The position numbers were made by a program, and so were the translations under genes. From Larix sibirica (Eukaryota; Streptophyta; Pinopsida; Pinales; Pinaceae), in contig NWUY0300010818.1 in assembly GCA_004151065.3 (NCBI GenBank), positions 1-20,774 of the forward strand: a stretch of 20,774 nucleotides of DNA, given 5' to 3'. Shown one piece after another: positions 1 through 9,119 of this stretch; position 1 is the stretch's first letter; every line of letters begins with the position of its first letter. The notes below the pieces were generated by a model that had not been told where the DNA came from, made no database searches, and worked only from the letters and a program-made list of their open reading frames with translations.

Positions 1-559
1 GGATTTGCCATTTTTGCTGGTGGCATAATGAAATAATAATTCATGCATGAGCACTGAGAAGAAAATATGCTCAAGTTAGCAGAGATAAGGTAATGACGGG
101 ACAATTAATTACAAGCAGCTTGAAGAAAGCATGGTGAGTGATCTAAGAGGAAAAGAATCCACTATTTTAAAAAATTCCAGTGAAAAAACACAATATATGG
201 CCTACACCCAAATTAAAAGGACATGTCCCAAAGAAAATATATGAAATCCTAACTGCTAAACTTATAGACAGAGTAAAATTATCTTAACTCTAATAGGCAT
301 ATTTTCTTCAAGACGCAGGTCCTTACGGCCATCCATTACATATTTTGCCAAACCACAAGTCTTCAAGTGAACATAAAACCACTGAGAAAAGAATTTGAAA
401 ATGCATCAATTAAGAAACGAAGGAATGACCTGCAGAAGACGAACCGAATTCATTAGAATAAGAAATCTCTTAATTGACTTAAATAAATTAAAGACCCAGT
501 CTTTGGTAACGGATGACATTAATTCCATGAAAACTATGAGAACGTTAGCTTGGTTTTAT
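1..559. other. No recognisable gene (left edge)
   Basis: AT-rich sequence with only short chance reading frames on either strand. I see no domain, repeat or RNA gene. It lies just beyond the 3' end of the SDR pseudogene, so it may include that gene's former 3' untranslated region, but nothing in the sequence shows this. Confidence 0.5.
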
Positions 560-1329
560 AATGTTTATAAATCACATTGCGTCCAACATCTGTATCTCAT
601 TATTTTGGACCAACAGAGCTGCCTGAGCCACTGCCAGAGTGTTTAAAGAACGGTCTGGGAGGGGTGAAAACTCTTTGGCCTTTTTCTTGGCTAAATCCAA
701 GGATATTGGTTCACACTCAAGCATATGAACGGCTTGAGCCAGAAGGTGCGTGGGAACACCATTGGATTCATCATGTTAACGCGAATCCCAAACCCTTGGA
801 GCTCCACGCATGCTAACCTCACAAGGCCAACCAAAGCTGTCTTGCAGACATTATAGGCACGAGGACCCATCCCAGACATTATAGGCACGAGGACCCATCC
901 CTCCCACCGCATCCGCCAAGCTTCACGTGGAGATGATGGACCCTTTATTTGTCGGCTTCATCACTCGAGCTATGTGTTTGACGCCAAGAAATGCTCCCCT
1001 AATATTGACGGCCAGGTGTAATCGAACTCGTCCATGCTTGTCTCGTCAATAGGACCGACAGCTCCAAGAATGCCTGCATTGTGGTGGAAGACGTCCACTC
1101 TCCCTTCCCCCATTAAAACGCTTTTGTCCACTGCAGCTGCTACTTGCTCTTCATTCCTCACATCACACTGGACGAACTCGGATATGTTGCCCAGCTCCTT
1201 AGCTAGATTCTCTGCGTTTTGCACATCTGATATCAGGACTCCGACACCATGTGCTGCGAACAGACGAGCTGTTGTCTTTCCTATGCCGTTCGCTACACCA
1301 ATGATGATTACCATCTTGCCTTACAACCT
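560..1329 (-). pseudogene. Short-chain dehydrogenase/reductase pseudogene (plant SDR110C type)
   Basis: This is the remnant of an NAD(P)-dependent oxidoreductase with a Rossmann fold. The N-terminal part (1314-970) shows a dinucleotide-binding motif ending NGIGKTTARLFAAHG (the family TGG is decayed to IGV), an acidic residue after strand 2 (LISDVQ), CDVRNEEQV and the NAG motif. After a one-base loss near 1015, another frame gives VNIRGAFLGVKH and GSIIST. The active-site YxxxK appears as AYNVCKTALVGLVR near 850, followed by GIRVN. A second one-base loss near 762 moves the C-terminal part (GVPTHLLAQAVHMLE) to a further frame, which fades out near 560-580. There are stops at 1321-1323 (TAA, where LEGK is usual) and 923-925 (TGA), and a 28-bp duplication at 846-901 shifts the frame again. 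No intron interrupts the region. The nearest relatives are probably plant SDR110C enzymes such as xanthoxin or secoisolariciresinol dehydrogenases; the substrate cannot be told. Confidence 0.9.
846..901. repeat. 28-bp perfect tandem duplication inside the SDR pseudogene
   Basis: Bases 846-873 and 874-901 are identical. The unit codes on the minus strand for the stretch GMGPRAYNV, which carries the catalytic tyrosine. Because 28 is not a multiple of three, the second copy puts the frame out. The copies are perfect, so the event is probably recent compared with the point mutations around it. Confidence 0.95.
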
Positions 1330-1406
1330 GATTATATTTTATTACAATTAAAATGTGGATTATTCCAGTAGCAAAACCGATCTAAAATATTTCAAAGTTG
1401 AAATCG

Positions 1407-1453
1407 TATGCACTCAGAAGTTTCCAAATTCTATGCACTCAGAAGTTTCCAAA
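1407..1453. repeat. 25-bp tandem repeat, two copies
   Basis: The string TATGCACTCAGAAGTTTCC followed by AAA occurs at 1407-1428 and again at 1432-1453, a period of 25 bp. The copies match exactly over 22 bases. No function is visible. Confidence 0.9.
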
Positions 1454-1923
1454 GTCTGGTTTGTTTATGGGGAACCTGAAATAAAAACCAAATTCAAGCT
1501 GATCTCCACACAGCTGAAATCAAAATTAAACCTAGTTTGAGATAAAATAGAAAATATCTGTATCTGTGTTCTGATTTACACTTTTCTTTAACACAATATC
1601 AAGATAACCTTTGTACTTCTCTGTAAAACGGACGATATTACCATTATTGAAAAAATGAATCGATGCAATACATATCATCTAGGCAAGGATTCGAAACGAC
1701 TTACAGCAATGCCGCTTTGTTTGAGCGTTCGTTCGATCCCTGATGCAAAATCTACAGAAGGGTCAAAAACAATGGAGAAAACAAAGTCTGAAAGTATTAT
1801 CTTCAAAAGGCTACCTGTGGATGTCGCCCTCCATGACAAGGGGAGGAGAGGCCATTGGATCGAATCCCACGATATCTGAAACGCCTCCTTCAAAGCAAGA
1901 ACCTCATTCCCGTCTTTAGTGCC

Positions 1924-2037
1924 GACGCAGGAAACTTTCGCAACACACTATAACCTCATGGCCGTCTTCAGCACCGATGTAGGAAACCTTCAGAGCACGC
2001 AATGGACCGACCGACGCAGGAAACCTTCGGAACACGC
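1924..2037. repeat. Three degenerate copies of a ~25-bp GC-richer motif
   Basis: Variants of GACGCAGGAAACCTTCGGAA plus CACGC start at about 1924, 1976 and 2013, with spacings of about 52 and 37 bp. The stretch is more GC-rich than its surroundings and lies upstream of the SDR remnant. It may be a small decayed repeat or old promoter sequence; I cannot decide. Confidence 0.6.
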
Positions 2038-2470
2038 TAGAGCTAGAGCATGAAGTGAACCGACGGACAAGGTAAACACAGTGAACACGTGGCGAGATTC
2101 CATTCGTCCGATAGACAAGGAATCTCACTACATTGTTTACAAACAACTTCTCATTGTAGAAACGCCTACGACGTAAATATAGATTCATTAACTTTCAACA
2201 ACCATACACCATAAACCAAATCAAGCATAAACCAATACACAATTAATCCACATAATTACTAATATATACATACAGGCAATACATGTTCTAAGAAGGGGCC
2301 CCTCTCTTCTCCTTTGAACAAACATTGTGGAAGATCACAAAGACTGCGAATCACTCCCATAAACATAATGGTCGAAGAATGAAACTGTCTTATATTAACA
2401 CTATAGCAAGATACAACCCACTATATTCCTTTCTTAACAACTTGACAACCTCTTTATAGAGAAAAATAGT

Positions 2471-2480
2471 CTTATTTATA
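2471..2480 (-). promoter_or_regulatory. Putative LTR TATA box (gypsy 3' LTR)
   Basis: The minus strand reads TATAAATAAG. The same ten bases are kept at the matching place of the other LTR (18866-18875), although the surroundings differ. The position in the middle of the LTR fits a U3 promoter. Confidence 0.55.
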
Positions 2481-2764
2481 CTTGAAATGATGTTACAAAA
2501 CATTCTAAAGATAAATAGTCCGATGATAGTTCAAAACTGTCCTGATCTTTAAGGCTATTGTACTATGATAAATATAGGGCTTTTTGAATTGACTGTTGAA
2601 ATGTTTCCGCAAGATGCTATTTCAAACCAATCGTTCTAATATGGGTGAAACCATCTCCTGTTTAGCTCCTGACGAGTAGATTTGTAACACAAGAATTGTT
2701 ACATATATCTTAATCACATATCCGCAACCACCAGATTCTCATCTTCGGCAACGACCGTCCACTC

Positions 2765-2935
2765 TAGATCTTCCACAACTTGTTTCGCAATTTTCGCGAC
2801 GTTACATAGCTTGTGCGATTTGTTTCACAACTTCTTTTGCAATTTCCACAACTTATGTCAACTCCGCAACTCTTGGATCATTCCACAACCAATTACATGG
2901 CTTTCACAACTTGTTTCCTGCAATCATACTCAAAA
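2765..2935. repeat. Degenerate CACAACTT-type repeats in the gypsy 3' LTR
   Basis: Short units resembling TTCCACAACTTGTTTC are strung together at irregular spacings of about 16-22 bases, with variants such as TTTCACAACTTC and CTCCGCAACTC. The matching part of the other LTR (19160-19335) carries the same kind of array, so the array is a property of the LTR, in its U3 part. Confidence 0.75.
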
Positions 2936-3112
2936 GGTAGTCACAGGGTATAGAATCTTCTCATTATTCATTCAAAATGCAGGAAACACAATGACAGATA
3001 CATGTTATCAAAATTGTGCTTATTCAACCCAAAAGGTCTCCTAATGGTGACAAAAATAGGACAGAGAATTGATAAAAATGTATCAAAATAATGACATTTA
3101 TGATCCCCAACA

Positions 3113-3123
3113 TCTCCCCCAGG
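3113..3123 (-). other. Polypurine tract of the gypsy element
   Basis: The minus strand reads CCTGGGGGAGA immediately before the LTR start TGTTGGGGATC. This is where the plus-strand primer of reverse transcription is expected and it fixes the inner edge of the 3' LTR. Confidence 0.75.
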
Positions 3124-3139
3124 TGAAGATATTGCATGT

Positions 3140-5540
3140 CCCTATGCAATGGCCAATTTAGGATTTGTAGATGCAAGAGACGAGAAATCAGAGTATAAGC
3201 TGCTCCAATTATATGTTGCATGACACTTCTCATTAGGTAAATAATAACCTAAATTGGATATTGTGGTTGCCCAAAAATTTGACTCCTTGCCTAGTTGCAC
3301 TGGATGCCACGATATTGGGAAATTAAACTTTAAATCGATCCATTGAATACCCAAAGTCTTTAGATAGTTGATGTATCATGGTACTCGATCTAAAGCAATG
3401 CCAAAATGATTGAAATAAAATGGTTCATTGCTTGTCTACCATTGTGGAAAAGACTCATGTTGATTCCGAATACACACAATAGTCTCTAGTCTATTTAGGG
3501 ATATCCATTTCTCACATACTAGTAACAACTGACATCTACACCTCTACAAAAGAAGAAACAAAATGTGGGTCTTTCAACATCTTATCTTTCTGTGCATACA
3601 ACTCAAATGGATTAGGTTCCCCTCTCAATTTCAAGTCCGTAGACTTCTCGGTGTATTCAAGAAAAGACGATGATTTTCCCCAACTTATTTGGTTCTTTAA
3701 TTATGAAGAAGAATACCTCAATTGAATGTCACCCACATATGATTTGGGGTCCCACCCATCATCTTCAGTCATTACCAAGTCATGTAGATATAACTCACTC
3801 AACAAATTATTCTCTTCCTCATCACAAATAAAGTACAATTTCAGAAATCGGTATTTGTTATTAATGTAGCAAGAGTTATCAACAACCAAAGCCCTTATCT
3901 GGAGAAGAACTAACTATCCTTGTAGGTATACAGAGGAAGGAGTACAATAAGTCCTCATAACATGACCCAAATGGCACAAATATTGCTTATCCTGTTTGAG
4001 CCTCTCGATCACTCCATTCAATCTAAGAATCTCCAGGTGAGCCTATTATAACTCCATATTCTATGATCTCAGATGCATAACAACCTCTTCTTGTTGCGAC
4101 ACGAGATGGTCTATACATCTCTCCAAATAACATACTCAATTTCTCCACTCTGTACATCTCTACTTTAAGTACTCATTCTCTTGAAACTATGTTTCTTTCC
4201 CACGACCAAATACTATTCTTTCAATACTTTGGAAGGAGGTTTTTTCCTCATGCAATTAAGACTACCCCTTTTGATGCAATTGGATATCATCGTGTTGTGC
4301 AAATGATATCCAACTGTCTTGTTCGTAGATAACCCATATGAGAGAGTCTAATCCTAGTCTGCATTCATGAACTTTTATTTTTTCTTTGGGCAAATCCAAT
4401 TCCTTCTGTAGCTCCTGATTATTTTTCCGTAATATTTCATTAAGCTTCCTCATCTTTTCATAGGACCTCTGAAAATGGCCAATTAGGTACAAAGGTCGAT
4501 TCTTGGAAAATAAGGGATTTCTTGGTTTCTTATAGCTAGCTCTGGGTTTGGATTCTAGAATAACATCCTCAATTTGACATGTATTTCCAATTCCTCTTCT
4601 GTATCCAACTGGATTATTTCAAGAATCTCTTCAATGTTTTTAATTCTGCCAAGATGATTCTTGGTCCTCATTGGGGTGGTTGGAGGAAAAAAACCCCGCA
4701 AACCTTTGTGTTCAATCCTTCCAGACCTTCAAACTCATGTAGATGTTTTGAAAACATCAACATGAAATTTAGTTTCATTCAATTATTCTTCAAATTCTCT
4801 TACTGATGTTGTTATGATGGATTTTGTAGCCTCTATAGTCGTCGCTTCTTCCTACATGCCTTCATCTCCATTCTACCCAATGAAAGTAACCCAACTCCAC
4901 CTAGTTGATAGTAAAGCATCTTTAACTAACAACTTCACCAACACATGATGAGTCAAGCTTGTTTTTGGATTTCAGTTGCGTATCACTTTTGTAGTCATAA
5001 TCTCGATTGATCAAAGAATAAAATAGGGAAAATTCACATATGCCTTATGCCATAAATGTATCAAAAGTATGAAATGAAAACCAAAAGGAACTGATACCTC
5101 CCTTTGCAAGTGAGAAACTTTTGAATGCACAGAGCAACTTCCAAATAAAGTTTTGCTAATGAACTCCTAAGAATTCCTCTTTCATCTCCCATGAGATTTT
5201 CACTACCCCTTACAGATTCTTCTCGAAGGGAAACAAGAGAACCTTTTCCTTCAAGCCATCATTCCTCCTTTATTTCTAATCATGTCACTCAATCCATACT
5301 CTCTTATGTTATCTTATTAATAACATCCCTGGCCGTGGCAACATAATATCATAATGACCTAGCGCATTCCAGTGTTATTTCTTCATCAAAACCTTGTAAG
5401 TGATCGAAATATTTGAGCCATCATGCTTCTTCAAAAATTTGTGCAACTTCTGGATTCTTGTAAATCAACAAAGTATCTTCTAGTTCACTTCTCACTGGAG
5501 GACATCCCATGGTTGGATTTGGACAAAGATGGTGGATTTT
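3140..5540 (-). pseudogene. Decayed extra reading frame downstream of gypsy integrase, unknown function
   Basis: Protein-like stretches continue on the element's sense strand after integrase. From its 5' side: FDHLQGFDEEITLE at 5408-5367, followed by EGKGSLVSLREESVRG further along; KNIEEILEIIQLDTEEELE near 4640-4590; a charged, heptad-like segment at 4492-4262 (MRKLNEILRKNNQELQKEL) that suggests a coiled coil; VIERLKQDKQYL near 4000; DGWDPKSYVGDIQLR within 3889-3701; NPFELYAQKDKMLKDPHF near 3612-3549; and WHPVQLGKESNFWATTIS within 3354-3142. The segments at 4492 and 3889 are in the same frame with several stops between them; others are frame-shifted. The original product may have been several hundred residues. 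I do not recognise a named domain and see no clear membrane segment, so nothing supports an envelope-like function. Some large plant gypsy lineages carry extra frames here; this may be one. Confidence 0.6.
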
Positions 5541-6700
5541 AAGATTGCAAAAAACCTTCACATAATAGGTGTAGACGATATGGAATGTTGTGGAAGTGTT
5601 TGTTCAAATGATTAATATAGGAGGCAATGAGTGCACATGATTTTTATCATGGTGAGGGAAATAATGGTGTGTGCATCAAAATATTATCCTCATGTCAACA
5701 CATGTGCAAATGGTCAAGCCGACAATAACAAATCATGTGAGTCTGTATGTTATGATTTTGTAATGATGACAACCCGGGGTGCCCGAAAGATAGGGTTTCA
5801 ACCAACTTAGGAATTAGGTAGTTGTTAAATGCAACTCATCAATTAATAGACCATGTCTCATCCTAGGTGAAAGATTTTCCAGTCCTTGGGCATAACACAC
5901 AGTATGATATAGGTATACCGTAATTGCATTCCACACTTTGAAATGAACAAATGAGAAGAAACATACATGTTCTTACCTAATTGAGTGAAGTTGAAATAGG
6001 AAAGATGTTGCGAGAAGCAAACCATAAGATATTCACCCTTTGAAATCCATCATTGGTCGCATGTGTTGGATGGTAGTTCATTGCGGCAATGGAAGACAAC
6101 TCTTAATGGCTGATGTTGGTTCTCTAATCTGGTTTTTCAGGAACAAAGATGATTTGTAGCCATAAATGTTCCGCAACAATTTTTTTTTGCAGCAATGAAA
6201 ATGATCTGCAACAAAGTTGTTCTGGAGCAAAAGTATTTTGCGACAAAAATGATATGCGGTAAAATTGTTTTACAACAAAAAAAATCTGTGGTGAAAATGA
6301 TATGCAACAAAATTGTTTCGCAGCAAAAATGTTTTGTGAGAATGAAAAATTATCCGCAACAACGTCAAGACTAGAAGAAGATTCCTTTTTGAATTTTTTA
6401 TTCTTTTAAGCGAACATCACTCGCCAACAAGTTGGTTTTCAAGTAATGTATATCTAACTGCGCCCCAATGGAGTTTTCACATCTAGATTTTATTTTTATT
6501 TTTTGCCCAGTGGTATCATCCAAAAATTGGTTTTCTGATACATTTGGGTCCTACATTGCACCTTGGGTTTCCACTACCGAAAATTTATTTATTTATTTTA
6601 ATGGAAGAAAACAAACCATATTGTTGTTCATGCAGATGGAAAAGCCTCCGCATCAACCTTCTCTAAATTTAATATAGCGACAACTTGACAAACAAAAGAT
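5541..6700. other. Gypsy internal spacer between integrase and the extra frame
   Basis: Apart from the 16-bp minisatellite at 6141-6336, I see no coding stretch on either strand. The 69-codon plus-strand frame at 6468-6677 is antisense to the element and not family-like. The region is probably untranslated or contains lost splice signals for the extra frame. Confidence 0.5.
6141..6336. repeat. 16-bp minisatellite, about 12 degenerate units
   Basis: The units fall almost exactly every 16 bases: for example 6141 GAACAAAGATGATTTG, 6209 CAACAAAGTTGTTCTG, 6241 CGACAAAAATGATATG, 6305 CAACAAAATTGTTTCG and 6321 CAGCAAAAATGTTTTG. Two units are longer (17 and 19 bases). A rough consensus is CRRCAAAAWTGWTWTG. 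Sixteen is not a multiple of three, so the array is not coding. It lies inside the gypsy element. Confidence 0.88.
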
Positions 6701-7890
6701 TCTATAGTCAATGGTTTTTGATATACCCTCAATCAATGTCCCTTGGCAAGTAGAGGAATTCAAATTTTGTCAATGGTTCTCAATTTGACAATACCATTGT
6801 CAAACCTTGTATCCACTTCATAAGGATCTAACAATATTGTGCACAAATTCTCCTTGAATTCTTTGAACCTTAAGTCATATAGAAATTCCCAGTCCCCTAC
6901 ATGGAATGTTTTCTTCTTGATAAATTTATCGTGTCATTTTTCCTGCTATTGTTGAACAATTGAGATCCGTTGGAAAACAACTTTTTGCATCTCATGTGTC
7001 TCATTGAGTTCCTGTGTAAGTAGTGTTGATGTGCTTCTATAAGATCCAATCCCACTTGTACAACAATTTTGAGTGTTTTGATTTTGAATTCAATCTAAAA
7101 AATAACATTCTTACCATAAAAAAGCTTGTAAAGAGTGAATCCTGTAGTATTCCTCTTGGTAGTTTTGTAGGCCCAAAGAGCCTATGGGTGTCTAGCATCC
7201 CAATTGGCGCGATGAATTTGCACAATTTTTGTCAGTATTGATTCCATCAATTTATTGGTACTTTATAGCTATCCATTAGCCTGAGGATGATAAGGTGAAG
7301 TCACCCTATGTTGGATCCAAAATTGTTGAGTAAGTCTCTAAATAAAATGGGAAGTGAACTAGTACCCTCCATATGTGATTATCCCTCATAGAACCCCAAA
7401 GAAAACAAAAATTTCCTCATAAAGGAAATCTAATACGACTTGTTATGTTTCCATGGGAAGCGCTTTTGTTTCAACCCACTTTGTGACATAGTCCATGCAT
7501 AGTAGGATACATACCTTCTACCAATATGGGGGGTTAATTGGTCCCACGAAGTCTAACGCCCATCTCTCAAAAGGATCTATCACAACCTGAGTCTAAAGTG
7601 GCATCTTGTCGATCTTCCCTGGTTGTCCCATCCTCTGGTAGGCATCACAACCTTTCAGATACCTATTGGGATCCCAAAAGTATTCCAATCACAACACCTT
7701 GTGGCTTGTTCTTTTGTCAGCAAAGTTCCCTCCATAAGGCTCATTGTGGGAAGCCCTGAGGATATCATGGATCTAATACTCTCTTACACAACGTCGGATC
7801 ACAAGATTTGGTCTTGTGTAAAATATATAACCCTCGATCCAGGAATACCTAACACTTTTTCATATAATACATTGTCATTATTTTGAGGAG
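6701..7890 (-). pseudogene. Gypsy integrase remnant
   Basis: Integrase inserts the cDNA copy into host DNA. The zinc-binding region is near 7760-7630 (SHNEPYGGNFADKRTSHKVL, then DAYQRMGQPGKIDKMPL), with several of the usual His/Cys ligands changed. The core begins at 7577-7521 with DPFERWALDFVGPINPP, which holds the first catalytic Asp, followed by VTKWVETKALP. The second Asp region reads GIITYGG where a TDQG/TDNG-type motif is usual, so that Asp is now Tyr. SPYHPQANG near 7272 is intact, but the catalytic Glu just after it is a stop. The C-terminal region keeps DKFIKKKTFHVGDWEFL (about 6945-6900) and ends near 6705 with RVYQKPLTIE. No chromodomain is visible. Many stops lie in between. Confidence 0.88.
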
Positions 7891-8566
7891 AGGTGGCTCA
7901 TAAGCTTCCCCGCAACCAAATAATTAGCAATATCTACATACCAAGGAGGATTAATAGATACCAAAAAAATATGTTCATCGGAAAAGCTATACTCTATGGG
8001 TAAATATTCACCATCATTGGTAAGTTGTGAGAGGAAGTATGCAACAACATTTTCTCTCCCAGGTGTATCAATTATGATGATATCGAATTATTGGAGAAAC
8101 AATAATCACCTAGTCACTATACCATTTTTTATAGGTTTATTCATTAAATAGAGAATGGTAGAGTAAATGTATAAATACTTGACACCCAATTATATTGTGG
8201 CGGAAGTTATTGATGAAGTAAACAAAAACAAAAAATTCTTTCCAATTACCGCGTAATTGAGTTCAACAGGAGACAAGTTCTTACTGATGAAGTAGATAAC
8301 ATACAACTTCTATTCTTCTTGACGTCCAAGTACCACACCAATGATTATGTCTGATATTCCTTTGGAGATGTGAAAAGGTAGGGACCAATCATGACCCCTC
8401 AAAACTGGCGCTTCTGGTAAACATTCCTTTAATGTTGTAAAAGTAGATTGGAAGTAATTAGTCCAGGTAAAATCTACATATTTAGAAATTAATGAAAATA
8501 AAGGAGACACAAGTTTAGTGAATTGCTCAATAAAACAACGATAATAACCAACATGTCCAAGAAAAC
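7891..8566 (-). pseudogene. Gypsy RT C-terminus and RNase H remnant (downstream of copia insertion)
   Basis: The first codons after the insertion read SFLGHVGYYRCFIEQFTKLV, the typical end of gypsy reverse transcriptase, and follow in frame from 14237. The frame at 8510-8310 continues with the RT-RNase H connection (LKECLPEAPVLRGHDWSLPF) and the start of RNase H (ISDIIIGVVLG; the usual first-strand Asp is still readable). Then follow KNLSPVELNYAVIGKEFF (8290-8235), LMNKPIKNGIVTR and PGRENVVAYFLSQL. The RNase H runs into integrase without a clear boundary near 7900. Stops and frameshifts make it inactive. Confidence 0.88.
8562..8566. repeat. Target-site duplication AAAAC, left copy
   Basis: AAAAC directly precedes the copia LTR end TGTTGG at 8567 and is repeated directly after the right LTR end CCAACA (14232-14236). 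Five bases is the usual size for copia integration. Confidence 0.95.
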
Positions 8567-9056
8567 TGTTGGAGAACCTCTTAACCTTGAACTATATAAA
8601 AGAAAAGAAAATCTCGGAAGGGAACAATACTCCAAGAAGAACGGTGGTGTCTAAAGACACCGTTGCAACACTTAAGCATAGAGCATTATGATCATAACAT
8701 CACAATGCATATTGAGAATTTTTCAAAATACTAGCAAAACCCATAGGGTCGTCCTTTTATAGTTTCCATATCTAATAACGAACTTCCTGGAAGTGAGGAA
8801 GATCTGGTCCACAAATAGGGGTTGTTGGTTCTAACGGTTTCCACAAAATCCGCAATGTCCCAAAGTGTAGTTTGTAGTTGTATTTGCACCGACCACGACC
8901 ATTCAATTGTCTGTTCAACTAAATATTAAGTTGTTCTTCCAACTCGTCTAGTCGAGACTCCAGTTAACTGCTTCACTAGTCACCTGTCGTCAAACGAAGG
9001 ATTGTCTCTAGAAGATCCAAAGGTGTGATGAACCATCAAGAACTTAGGTTCCAAAA
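8567..9056 (-). repeat. 3' LTR of the copia element
   Basis: It aligns end to end with 13764-14231 (for example GGAACAATACTCCAA, CATAACATCACAATGCATAT, CGTCCTTTTATAGTTT). The left end is TGTTGGAGAACC. The inner end reads GGTTCCAAAA where the other LTR has GGTTCCAACA, so the terminal dinucleotide is mutated here. It is 22 bp longer than its partner because of small indels. Confidence 0.95.
8753..8761 (-). promoter_or_regulatory. Putative LTR TATA box (copia 3' LTR)
   Basis: The minus strand reads TATAAAAGG followed by ACG. It is conserved in the other LTR at 13951-13959 in the same context, as expected for a U3 promoter. Confidence 0.65.
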
Positions 9057-9063
9057 CCCCCAC
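9057..9063 (-). other. Polypurine tract of the copia element
   Basis: The minus strand reads GTGGGGG directly before the 3' LTR start. It is short but at the expected place. Confidence 0.6.
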
Positions 9064-9119
9064 ATTATCACAATGCTTTGGAGATTCAGGACATGAAATT
9101 ACTTGATATAAACATTCCC

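Larger units (their letters stand above)
1330..2164. other. Non-coding region upstream of the SDR pseudogene
   Basis: Apart from the two short repeats listed separately, I recognise no gene. A 72-codon frame on the minus strand (1675-1893) and its plus-strand counterpart resemble nothing I know. The region could hold a lost promoter or first exon of the SDR gene; the sequence TATAATCAG just before 1329 would fit a weak splice acceptor. A CACGTG hexamer lies at 2086-2091. Confidence 0.4.
2165..3112 (-). repeat. 3' LTR of the gypsy element
   Basis: It aligns over most of its length with 18560-19432, for example AGAAGGGGCCC, TTGAACAAACATTG, CAACTTGACAAC and GAGTAGATTTGTAACACAAG occur in both. 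The inner edge is set at 3112, because on the minus strand the LTR then starts TGTTGGGGATC directly after a purine tract. The outer edge near 2165 is uncertain by some 20 bases: similarity fades at TATAGATT. By eye the pair differs at roughly 18-20% of sites, so the insertion is old. Confidence 0.88.

Noticed and set aside
924-929. CACGTG hexamer (G-box)
   Set aside because: It lies inside the SDR coding remnant, at the TGA stop; no promoter context.
1034-1351. Plus-strand frame of 105 codons
   Set aside because: It is antisense to the SDR motifs on the minus strand and shows no family likeness.
1675-1893. 72-codon minus-strand frame upstream of the SDR remnant, possible first exon
   Set aside because: It has no likeness to an SDR N-terminus, and a plus-strand frame covers the same bases; no evidence of coding.
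3140-5540. Envelope-like gene as in some Athila-type elements
   Set aside because: No signal peptide or clear transmembrane segment is readable; the coiled coil alone does not support an envelope function.
6141-6336. CRISPR-like array
   Set aside because: The 16-bp units adjoin without spacers, and the context is a plant retrotransposon; it is a minisatellite.
6510-6520. Plus-strand TGGTATCATCC, similar to a tRNA-Met primer-binding site
   Set aside because: It is on the wrong strand, inside the gypsy body, and has no LTR end next to it; probably chance.
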